Shown piece after piece: positions 55,666 to 64,000 of a stretch of 64,000 nucleotides of DNA. The translations under genes and the position numbers were made by a program. This stretch comes from Callorhinus ursinus (Eukaryota > Chordata > Mammalia > Carnivora > Otariidae): assembly GCF_003265705.1 (NCBI RefSeq), contig NW_020313005.1, positions 18,270,097-18,334,096 on the forward strand, in the 5' to 3' direction. The number at the start of each line of letters is the position of its first letter. The first letter of the stretch is position 1. The notes under the pieces were generated by a model. The model saw only the letters and a program-made list of their open reading frames with translations. It was not told the origin of the DNA and did not search any database.

Positions 55666-56605
55666 AAAAGAGAAAGGTTCTTCATCGGGGCCTCCCACTT
55701 CCCTCACACACCCCAAGGTCAACTGCTTTCTCATTGCCTCCTGGGGTCACTGGGCAGCTTTGCCGAAAGATCAGCATGGTGCCGGTCACTCCCGGTTTAC
55801 TTGGCTGCTCCATGTACGTTCCCCCAGTGGCTGAGGCAGCTGCAGAGGCTGCTGGGTCTCTCTTGCTACCGGCGAATGTGGTGTCACCAGACAGAAAAGC
55901 TCCAAACGAGATACTGGGCAGCTCGGTGCATCGGCCAGCACAGGAAGCATGGGCTGGCTCTGGAGTCTGGAAGACATGACACGGTTGATGTCGGCCAAGG
56001 TTGATAGGCAATTTTTCAGCCTTAGCAGAAATCCCTGCTGTGCAGAACTGTAAAAAGAAGGGCAGGTGTCTATAAATGGGATGACAGGGAAATGGGACAG
56101 TTGTCAGGGATAGAGTAGAATTGCTAATGCAGCGGTGGGAAACCTTGCTCCTATGGAGGGTCACTGACCCACAGAAAAATAAAATCAACCGAGGTTACTT
56201 GGAGGTAAAATACAACGTGGTTTCCTTTGTTAAAGAAATACATAATAAGCTTATACTTAACCTATCTTAAAGTGAAAGGATAGGAAACAGAGAGCATTAG
56301 ACCTGCTTCAAAGAGCATTGTCTTGCCTGAAACCCTGCCTGCCTCCCTGCTCTCAGAAAGGAAGAGACTTAACGCCTTAACACAGCAAATGATGCCGTAA
56401 ATTATTAGTGTTACCTTTTGATAAAAGTAATGCACGTTGATGGTATAAAAATTCAAGTAGTATGGCTGGGTATTAGGTAAAATGTAAATGTCCCCCTTCT
56501 TCCTCCCCCAGCTGATGATCCATGTGGAAATGCCGTTTGTATTTTCCAGTCTCTTGCCAGGTTCCTGATTATCAAATTCAGCAGCCCTTCTCTGGATCAT
56601 TTCTC
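55666..56605. other. Unassigned sequence
   Basis: Three or more frames stay open on both strands at 55690-56000, a sign of composition rather than coding. No domain recognised. Confidence 0.4.
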
Positions 56606-56609
56606 ATTG

Positions 56610-57035
56610 CCGCCCTCCCCAGCCAGGTTAGATTACTTTCAGATATTCAAATGTTCGGGCACTTCACGCCCCCAGACTTGCTCAGGCAGCACCCTCTGCC
56701 TGCAAATCCATCCTCCCACCAGCCCCCTGCATCTTGCACTCCGCTAGGCGACACCTTCAACACAGCTTAATATTCAGCCCAAATGTTACTTTCTTTATGA
56801 AGTTTTCCCTGATATGACCCTGTAGGTCTGCCCATCACCTTCTTGAAACCCATCTTCTCCTGCATGTACTTAATAGGTTTTTGATTTCATGTCTTCCTCC
56901 CCATGCTGATTCAGTATTGCTTGGGTGTGTGTGTGTTCTTCTCTGTGTTCTGAGCACCAAGCCAGGAGATTGATGCAGACTAAGAACTCTGTGAATGTTT
57001 GTGGAATGAATGGATGGATAGGTGAGTGGATGCAT
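56610..57035 (+). mobile_element. L2 LINE 3' region
   Basis: gcccaaatgttactttcttt, atgaagttttccctgatatg, aagaactctgtgaatgtttg and tggaatgaatggatggatag follow L2 toward its 3' end. Confidence 0.72.
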
Positions 57036-57181
57036 GAAATGTACCAAGCCAAACCGAGAAATGCTCTTTGATTCCTTATTGTAATCAAAGGAGAGGTGAG
57101 AGAATGAGAATGAGGAGAAGAGAAAAGGGGTCGAGTAGAGAAAAAATGGAGTAAAGACTTCCAGCCACAGAAAGACATAGA

Positions 57182-57207
57182 GAAGAAAAAGAAGAAAGAA
57201 AGAATGA

Positions 57208-57263
<56 letters not shown>

Positions 57264-57398
57264 AAAGAAAGAAGGAAAAAGAAAGAAAGAAAGAAAAGAA
57301 AGAAAGAAAAAGAAAGAAAGAAAAGAAAGAAAGAAAAAGAAAGAAAGAAAGAAAAGAAAAGAAAGATAAAGAAAGAAAGAAAGAAAAAAAGAGAGGCA
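57182..57398. repeat. (GAAA)n microsatellite, about 215 bp
   Basis: Long GAAA array with GAAAA and GGAA interruptions. On the complement it gives frames of Phe, Leu and Ser only (56835-57413), which are artefacts. Confidence 0.97.
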
Positions 57399-57775
57399 TA
57401 AGATCTCATACATTCAAAGAGACAGAAGGATAAACCATTCTACCCACACTCTCTTATTTACTTGGATCTGTTCCTAGGCATTCTAGAAATGCTACCTAGT
57501 GACTTTTCATAATTCTTTATATTTTTTTCATTCTTAAACCCTCAGAGAACCAGGTTTGGGTGGGTTAAATGGAGCAGCCCATCAAAGAAGAGAGTGTCAT
57601 CCGAATCGCTGTTGGTGAGAGAAGTAACAGTATCCTTATAGCCAGATGAACTTTCTCTAAAAGAAGACCTGGGGTTAACAAAGAAAAAACTGGCCGATTG
57701 AGAGGGGTCTGAAGTCTTGCAGCCAAAGATCTCAGATGAGATTGTGATTCCATGGTGGCCTGCTTTGCTCCTCAG
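57399..57775. other. Unassigned sequence
   Basis: No exon or repeat recognised. Confidence 0.4.
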
Positions 57776-57779
57776 ATCA

Positions 57780-58050
57780 CCTCTGCCGCCGCCATATAGT
57801 TACCGTCTTCGGTGGCCAGATCATCTGTAAAAATGGATATTTTTACAATCTGGCTCTGGGACCACTTGGAGAGCCCATAACGCCTCTCTGAGGAGGGTGT
57901 TTCAAACCCATCATGTGTGTTCTTTGCAATTCCTTACATTCCCAGGGCCATGGTTTCAGGACCTGTTTTGAGCAGGAAAATACTCTCCAAATTTCAATTT
58001 AGACCTAAACAGTTGTATCTAATTGCGATGACTCCTGGGACTTGAAAAAG
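57780..58050. promoter_or_regulatory. Weak candidate conserved noncoding block with a hairpin motif
   Basis: Repeat-free sequence. It holds tgtaaaaat-ggat-atttttaca at 57826-57847, nine-base arms with a four-base loop, and CpG-bearing text gccgccgccatatag just before. Confidence 0.28.
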
Positions 58051-58738
58051 AAAACATTCCAAGATAAGGAATCCTAAGGGTACCACTTCTCCTCCTTTTG
58101 TCTTCTTGGACCTCGAAGTGATAGGAAGAATCCCTGAGTCAGGAGAAAATGTCTAGGGATAGAGGATGGGGAACAGCTCATAGAACCAAGAGGGAAGGGT
58201 ATAGAACAGGGATAATTCAGTGGTGGAATGAAGCCGCATGTGCACCAGGAACAGAAGAGAATAAAATCAAGGCAGGAACTTGTAAGGAAGAGGAAATGGG
58301 AGAAACCCAGAAAAGTGGACACGTCAGCCAGTGATTCAGTCCTGCCTCTGGAGTAGGACTAAGGTAGGCTCTCCCTTTCTTCTTCACATTCTTCTGTAGT
58401 ACTGTCATTTTTCAAAGCAAACTGCATTACTTTGGAAATCGGGGAAAATATTTTCAAAAATAAAGGAAAAAATTGAAAAATTTGCTTCATCCTGAGTGCT
58501 GGGGAAAGCTGTCTCAGAGCCCCAAAGCACCCAAGGACCTGCACCTGAGACCTCTGTTCTAGATGACAGAGCCTCCCCATGTGACTGGGCCGTGTGGGTC
58601 GTGTCCTCATCTCATTTGCCAGGACTTGGGTGAGAAGTCACCCAGGATGTACTAAACATTGGGGGAGGGGTTTTGAGGAAGGATGACATCTCTGCAAGAA
58701 ACAGACCCAGCCTCTTTCCTGAGAAGAAAGGAGAGGCC
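58051..58738. other. Unassigned sequence
   Basis: No exon or repeat recognised. Confidence 0.4.
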
Positions 58739-58739
58739 A

Positions 58740-58930
58740 CCTGCCTGGCGTGTTTGCTAACACGCAGGAGCTGTGGCCTGTAATCATCATTAGCTCTCTT
58801 TGGTGTTTACTGACTGTTATTAATTAGAATGAGCAAACTTGGCATTAATGTGCCTGCCATAAGGATGAAGGCTCTTACTGCACAACCATCCTGCCTAAGC
58901 AGCTAGACTGGGACTCATTTACCAACTGTT
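58740..58930. promoter_or_regulatory. Strong candidate conserved noncoding block
   Basis: Repeat-free. Contains gtaatcatcattagctctct, tgtttac (58804-58810, fork-head type), tgttattaattagaatgagc and ttggcattaatgtgcctgcc: seven TAAT or ATTA cores within about 80 bases. The short block is flanked by less structured DNA. Confidence 0.5.
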
Positions 58931-59278
58931 ACCGGGATGATGCAGGGGCACAGACACTGGCTGACCAGGCGGGAGCAGGGGCGGGGGTGCTCTGACCTGT
59001 TATCTTTCTAGAAGTGTATAGTTAGGGGAGCTCTGCCAGAGCAGAGGGGAGCAGAGCCTCTCCTTAGCTCATGTGGTTGCTGCTAGCAGGCTCAAAGTAG
59101 CTTCCCAAAGCAGCCCAGGCAAGCTCGTTGGTGTCTATCACCAGAAAGAACTTCCCTCTTGTGCAGGACACGGCAGCTTTTTCCACAATGAGGAAGTCAC
59201 GGAACGTAACTTCCTTTAGGAGTCAGTGGACCGGTGTTCTGTGCCCTCCAGTGAATTTTGGGAAAAGAGGTTGGCGGT

Positions 59279-59305
59279 GGGGGGGGGGGGGGGGGGGGGG
59301 GGGGG
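59279..59305. repeat. Poly-G run of 27
   Basis: Uninterrupted G from 59279 to 59305, preceded by ttggcggt. A run this long is rare in mammalian DNA and prone to sequencing error. Confidence 0.95.
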
Positions 59306-60388
59306 TATAGTTGTCAAGAAAGAGAAAAACCTTGTTTGGGGTTCTGATCTATCATACAGTACTAATATTTTCCGGTTTCTCTGGAAGAGACACTATAGTG
59401 ATGTATTTCCTCCCCCTAAAAGATCTGCTTTCAAAGAGGAGACTGCCACCGTCTGGGGGATTTAGAAGACAGGAGTTAAAGGCCATGTCAGCTGGAGAAG
59501 GGGGTTAATTTGCTCCCGCAAAGATAAGCAGCCTGGAATGGAGAGGGAGCTCTCAAGGCAAAATGGTAAAGTTTCAACTGGTTCAGAAGTAGGGCGCTCG
59601 AGAGACTCAAGCTAGGAGAGAAATTCGTCTGGCCCAGAGAAGTCATGTGCTCCCCCTCAGCCTCCCTGAAAGAGGCAGAGTGATCCGCAAGCATGAGGGT
59701 AAGGCCTGCCAGAGAAAGGGCCCCGGGGCTGTGTCCTCGAGGCTCTTGGCCCCGTATTTTGCACTGTTTTGCGCATCACTCTTTCTTCTCCCAGAGGACC
59801 TGGGAACCGGTCGGACCTATCGCAGGGCTCCCGTCTGAGTGGCCAGGGAAATGAGTAGCAGCTCCTATGCGGACAAGGACCTGAGCAGGCACGGGGCTGC
59901 ATGCCTCCTCACCAAGGCCTCCTTCCTTCTCTGGCGTGGGACTGACCAGGCCGTGGCACGTCTGAATACCTTTGCTTCCCAGCACACCTATGCCCTTTCC
60001 GCTGAATCATGAGTGGGACGGTGGGGGTTGTGAAAAGTAGGAGAGCTGAGGAATAAGGGCACTGAACAGGATCTGGGTGACCTGGGAATTTGGGGGAAAG
60101 GGTGGCTTAAGATTTTGTGTCATCAAAGACGCCTATGGTCTCAAAGAAGTCCAAGAAAAAAAAAAAACCTTCAGGCAACTCCACGTTTCTGAGATCTCGG
60201 CTGCTAAGGAAGGAAAGGCCCCTTTGTCACGGGAGGTTTGGGCCCATGAGAGTATCTGGTGGACAGCACTTATCATTGCCATGGTGATCAAGTACCAAAC
60301 CCCTAGAAGTGCACGGGGCTACTCTGACAAGGTGCTTCTTTCTGCCTCCCCTGTCTTTTTTAGGTGCTACCTGCTCTGTTGGAAATCT
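59306..60388. other. Unassigned sequence
   Basis: No exon supported; overlapping short frames on both strands near 59647-59985. Confidence 0.4.
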
Positions 60389-60391
60389 GGT

Positions 60392-60675
60392 CACTCCATT
60401 AGGCATTTGAAGAAATTCATGCAGTTGTAAGGCCCATCTCAAATGCCACCTCAATGAAGCTTTCTTGACCCGCCAAGCTAAGCTGGGTTTCTCCATCCTC
60501 TGCGGGCTTATTAGACCTGGTACATTCCTTGAATGCAAACAAAGCATCGAAACAGAATGAACAGTCTTTCCCATTTCGTTGTGCACTGTCCAAGGTCAAT
60601 ACCTATGTTTTATTTATCCCTCCACTCTTCTAGATCCAGGGCCTGGCATGCTGTAGATACTAATGAATGAGCTAA
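60392..60675 (+). mobile_element. L2 LINE 3' end
   Basis: ccatctcaaatgccacctca, atgaagctttcttgacccgc, tagatccagggcctggcatg and ctgtagatactaatgaatga follow L2 to its 3' terminus. Confidence 0.78.
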
Positions 60676-60859
60676 AGAACAAAAACCACCGTGCAAAGGT
60701 CTTCTGGAAGCTGCTCCTCTATCAAAAATACACTGGTGTTCACAGACAAGAAAATACATAGTCGATAAATTTACAGTTAATATTGAGCCAAGGCATAAAA
60801 AGAGAAAAAATGAAACTTTTTAGGATAAATGTTAAAGTGTAGAGGAAGTAGAGTTGAAA

Positions 60860-61205
60860 TAGGGTTTTATTGAGCAGCTACTCTTCACCTGGTGCAAGAC
60901 GGGGTCTGTAAATATGTCATCAATTTCAGCCTTCACCACAGTCCTTTGAGGTGGCTGTTATGACAGCCATGTGTCCACTCCTTAGATATATACGGGGCTC
61001 TTACTCTCTGCTAGCACTGTTTTAGGTGACTGAGTCCAACTGTGAACAAGAGAAGCTGGATCTCATCACTTGATTACACATAATCTACAGTTGATTGTAC
61101 AACTCAGGAAGGGTCAGTGTCTTGCCCGGCTTTATGTATCTCAAAAGGCTTCAGCCAGAATTTAAAGTCAGGTCTGTATGGCTCTAAGGTCTATTCTCTC
61201 TCCCC
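60860..61205 (-). mobile_element. MIR and L2-type fragments, inverted
   Basis: ggttttattgagcagctact, ttcaccacagtcctttgagg, then ggggctcttactctctgcta, aaggctctaaggtct-like end text. At least one inverted MIR; the middle may be a second fragment. Confidence 0.62.
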
Positions 61206-61538
61206 AATCTAGGTTGCATATGTTCCAGAAAAGTTGGGCCAGGGAACCCTGATGTTTCCATTATGCAATCAAGAAGGACATCCTTGAAGAGGGAGCATTC
61301 TGGGGCCTCCAAATAAGCTTTGTCGATGTTTAACAGACCCACAATTTCATCTGTCAGTGCTGGGCTTGACAGTAGGCCTTGGATAGGGGAGGAGAGCGAT
61401 GCCTCTCTGTCACTTTAAGTCCTAAATTGTCTTTAGGTGTTTGTTTAGAGACAGCATTGGGATGTTGTCTGCCATGCAGGGAAGAGCATGGACGTGGCCT
61501 CCTTTAGACCTCTCCTCATCAGAGTTACTTTGTCGAGT
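61206..61538. other. Unassigned sequence
   Basis: No exon or repeat recognised. Confidence 0.4.
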
Positions 61539-61539
61539 A

Positions 61540-61780
61540 ACGAGGAAGCACGGGAATTGATTTGATGCCTAATGAATAATCAGCTGCCATCAATAATTGT
61601 AATCACTAATCTGGTGCAATTAGAGGCAATTATAATAAATGCAATTTCCTCCCGAGCCACTAACGAACTACAGAAATATGAATTGACTTAAGGGGGCTGG
61701 CAGTGATTTATGTGATTGTGAGATCACGAATACCATTATCTTGGTAAAGTTTCTTAAAGGAACAGGGTCCTAGTCTGATT
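61540..61780. promoter_or_regulatory. Strong candidate conserved noncoding block
   Basis: Repeat-free. Eight TAAT/ATTA cores occur in about 80 bases (61568-61640), in phrases such as cctaatgaataatcagctgc, catcaataattgtaatcact and tgcaattagaggcaattata. A cagctg E-box lies among them. Further on come gcagtgatttatgtgattgt and ataccattatcttgg. This is the clearest homeodomain-type cluster in the window. Confidence 0.55.
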
Positions 61781-62495
61781 TCACTCTAACTAATGAGAAG
61801 CTAGAAAATACAATTCCAGAGGTGAGGAGCATAGGCAGCTACTGTATTTCTCCCACAACTAGCTTCAGATAGTCCTAGATACCTGCACAGACTCAGCTCA
61901 GACTGTCACGTGAAGGTCTGTTCCTGTACACTTTGCTTACTAGAGAGAGATTCCAAGTTCATATCTTCAAGTCTTGAAGAACAAGGACTAAAGCATCCAA
62001 TCAATTCTGCAAGAAAGGGTGTTGACAGCAACATCTGGATGGAGGTGGCCTTTGTTATTCCCAAGGGAGGCATGTCTATTGGCCCATTACCCTTTCCACA
62101 TCCAAATGAATCCCCAGATTTCATAAAAATTTGATCTTTATGTAAATTGAAGGACCCTAGAGGTTGTCAGTATCTTATAAATGCTTAAATAACTTTAATT
62201 ACATTATTCCCACTCCCAGAAATTTTGATTGGCCATCAGTTTCCTAATGAATCAGCCAGAGACTTTGGAGGGACTCCACAACATGGCCCCAAACAATTGC
62301 GACAAGACTGCAGCAATGAGAGTGGGAGGTAAGGTGACTGAGCCCCACTTGCTGGGACAGAGGGCATTCCCAGGATGCTGGCCTTTCAGTACGAAAACTG
62401 GGAAAGTCTTGGGCAAACCAAGATGACTTGTTCCCACGGAGACACAGGCCAAGGCCAGATAATGCAGGAAGGGAGGTTGGACTCTGTTCCCGTGG
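61781..62495. other. Unassigned sequence
   Basis: No exon or repeat recognised. Confidence 0.4.
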
Positions 62496-62499
62496 CACT

Positions 62500-63165
62500 T
62501 AGAATGAAATTCAATTTCCTGGCCCTGGACTAGAAGGTTCTGCAAAATCTAACCTCTGCTCGGCTGCCCAACTCCTCTCCCACTGGTAGACTCACCCAAA
62601 ATTCATTTCACATGGGCCTTTTATTTTTTCTTTCTCAAGTGTGCCAAGTTTGTTCTTGCCTCAAAGCTTTCCACTCGCCTATCCTTTGCCTGGAGGGCTC
62701 CGGAACTCAGATTTTCCCATGGCTGGCTGCTCTTTGTCATTTAGGTCTTACCTCAGATGGCCTCTGTCAAATTAGGCTCCCAGGCATTCGCTGTTACATC
62801 ATAATCTGTGGGTGGGTGTGTACCTCCCAGGCTCACCCTCTCTGCTTTATTCGCTGCAAAATCACAGACCTACAAGGGGTGCCAGCACAAGGCAAGGCCT
62901 CAGTAAATCTCAATCCCATGAATGGCTGAAGCCACTCTGCAGGCCCACTTTCTGCTGCCTCTGCACCTGTTGTCATCCCCCGGCACTTTGTCTATACGCC
63001 ATTCCGTGAACACATCCTATTTCATATTCTGCCTTTTGCTGGAAATGCCCTTCCCACATGGCTGTCAGATGAAATTCTTCTAGAAGGTAACTTCAGTGCT
63101 GTTCCCTCCACAGCCTTCTCTGGCCCCTTGATCCAGGATGGCCCCTTCATGTCCTTTAAGAAACA
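62500..63165 (+). mobile_element. L2 LINE 3' regions, probably two pieces
   Basis: gaatgaaattcaatttcctg, ttgttcttgcctcaaagctt, tttaggtcttacctcagatg, and again ttttgctggaaatgcccttc with atggctgtcagatgaaattc. The ggaatgcccttccc-type phrase after a repeat of the same order suggests two L2 pieces head to tail. Confidence 0.7.
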
Positions 63166-63479
63166 TCTAGTGTGTACTGCGTGTCAGGCATTAAGTGCTT
63201 TAGCTTCCGACATATATCATTCCTTATTGCATCCTATCTATTTGGTGTCGTCACCTCTGCTCGATGGTACCGTCCTATAGGGCAGTGACTGCTTCTCCCT
63301 CTGGCCCCGACTCTGCATCACCTGCTCCGTGCTCCTGGCACTTCGATGGGGACAAATGTGCAAGATAATGTGCAAGCCTCTTGCGCATGTCTTGCACAGA
63401 GTGGGATCTCCTACCCAAAGTCAGATTTTTGACTTGAATAGAAATAGAGCCTGCGTGGTGTTGTGACAGCAAATTAACT

Positions 63480-63745
63480 TATGGTTCTGCAGATACAAAT
63501 GTTAGTCTCGGGGTTCCCACTAACTAGGTGTTTGGTGTTGGTCAGATCCCTTTATGCCCTGCCTGTGGTTTCCTTGTATGTCAAATGAAGCAACACTGTT
63601 TGGGTTTCCCAAGCGCTTGCAGCTCTCACACTCTCCGGTTCTATGCTTTGCTGGAACTGCAGGGGACGAGGGAGGGGAGCCTCAAGTGTTCATGTTTAAA
63701 ATTTCAAATGGAGGAAGTTGTTGTTTTCTTCTCTTCTCCCTAGTG
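63480..63745 (+). mobile_element. MIR SINE, weak
   Basis: ggggttcccactaactaggt, gtttggtgttggtcagatcc and gtttccttgtatgtcaaatg follow the MIR core with much divergence. Confidence 0.55.
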
Positions 63746-64000
63746 GTAGCAAACAAGCAATAAATATGGAAATCCTAAAAGCCAAAGAAAATAGTGAGCG
63801 TTCTCCATCTTGCTGACAAAGTACACAGAGGCTGCATCACCAAATGAATGGGCTTATCCCTCCACTGCACTTGCACGAATTCCTCCTGGCCCAGCATGGC
63901 TGGACCGTTCACAGAACAGGTCTCTTTTGTTCTGTGAACACCGGGCCCTGGCCCTCTTCCAGCCAGCACGGCCCAGGGCGGCCAATGCAGAGCGGAGGTG
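63746..64000. other. Unassigned sequence
   Basis: No exon or repeat recognised. The complementary pair acagaacaggtctcttttgt/tctgtgaac around 63910-63940 holds a short inverted repeat (gttcacagaac / gttctgtgaac). Confidence 0.4.

Noticed and set aside
55682..56188. 168-codon minus-strand frame with overlapping plus-strand frames
   Set aside because: Multiple frames open at once and no domain; composition explains it.
56835..57413. 192- and 179-codon minus-strand frames of Phe, Leu and Ser, resembling a membrane protein
   Set aside because: They translate the GAAA microsatellite; hydrophobicity is a by-product of TTC/TTT codons.
1..64000. CRISPR array, operons, prophage or other microbial systems
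   Set aside because: The window is mammalian nuclear DNA filled with vertebrate interspersed repeats; no spaced direct-repeat array or compact gene set is present.

Overview
This is a stretch of mammalian, probably carnivoran, nuclear DNA with no protein-coding gene or exon that I can support. The clade call rests on thirteen copies of the carnivore tRNA-Lys-derived SINE (Can-SINE/SINEC): a tRNA-like head (gcgcctgggtggctcag or its complement), a CT-rich body, and an AATAAAATCTTT plus poly-A tail. The head and body variants look more like those of arctoid carnivores (bears, seals, mustelids) than the young dog-specific SINEC_Cf type. That narrower placement is an inference from memory. Ancient mammal-wide repeats (MIR, L2, L3/CR1, Tigger, hAT-Charlie, L1M) fit a placental genome.

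Layout. 1-2.24 kb: interior and 3' end of a Tigger1 DNA transposon with a decayed transposase, split by a nested SINE with a perfect 15-bp target-site duplication. 2.3-4.7 kb: MER5A-like, L2, SINE and MIR. 4.7-9.5 kb: mostly unique, with possible conserved noncoding blocks near 5.2-5.7 and 9.0-9.2 kb. 9.5-12.8 kb: MIR, L2 and several SINEs, with a 100-N gap at 11,421-11,520 lying in a SINE. 15.2-16.2 kb: a GT-rich minisatellite beside a nonautonomous Tigger-like element. 16.6-20 kb: L2, MIR and SINE copies, including two SINEs in tandem. 21.5-22.7 kb: an AT-rich, motif-dense unique block that looks like a conserved regulatory element. 27.3-27.9 kb: an L3/CR1 LINE remnant. 29.87-30.69 kb: 203-bp arms in inverted orientation around a 400-N gap. 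36.2-36.7 kb: two SINEs head to head. 37.7-42.9 kb: several candidate conserved blocks. 44-57 kb: old LTR-like, L1M, L2 and MIR repeats, a perfect 48-bp tandem duplication and a long GAAA microsatellite. 57.8-64 kb: two strong candidate conserved blocks (58.74-58.93 and 61.54-61.78 kb), a 27-base G run, and L2/MIR.

Overall this reads as a gene desert, or one very large intron, with scattered homeodomain-, SOX- and FOX-like motif clusters in unique sequence. That is what the regulatory surroundings of a developmental gene often look like, but no flanking gene is visible, so the locus cannot be named. Repeat families were assigned by recalled consensus similarity, not by a search, and repeat edges are approximate unless a target-site duplication fixes them. 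Stretches not listed are unique or unrecognised sequence in which I see no gene.
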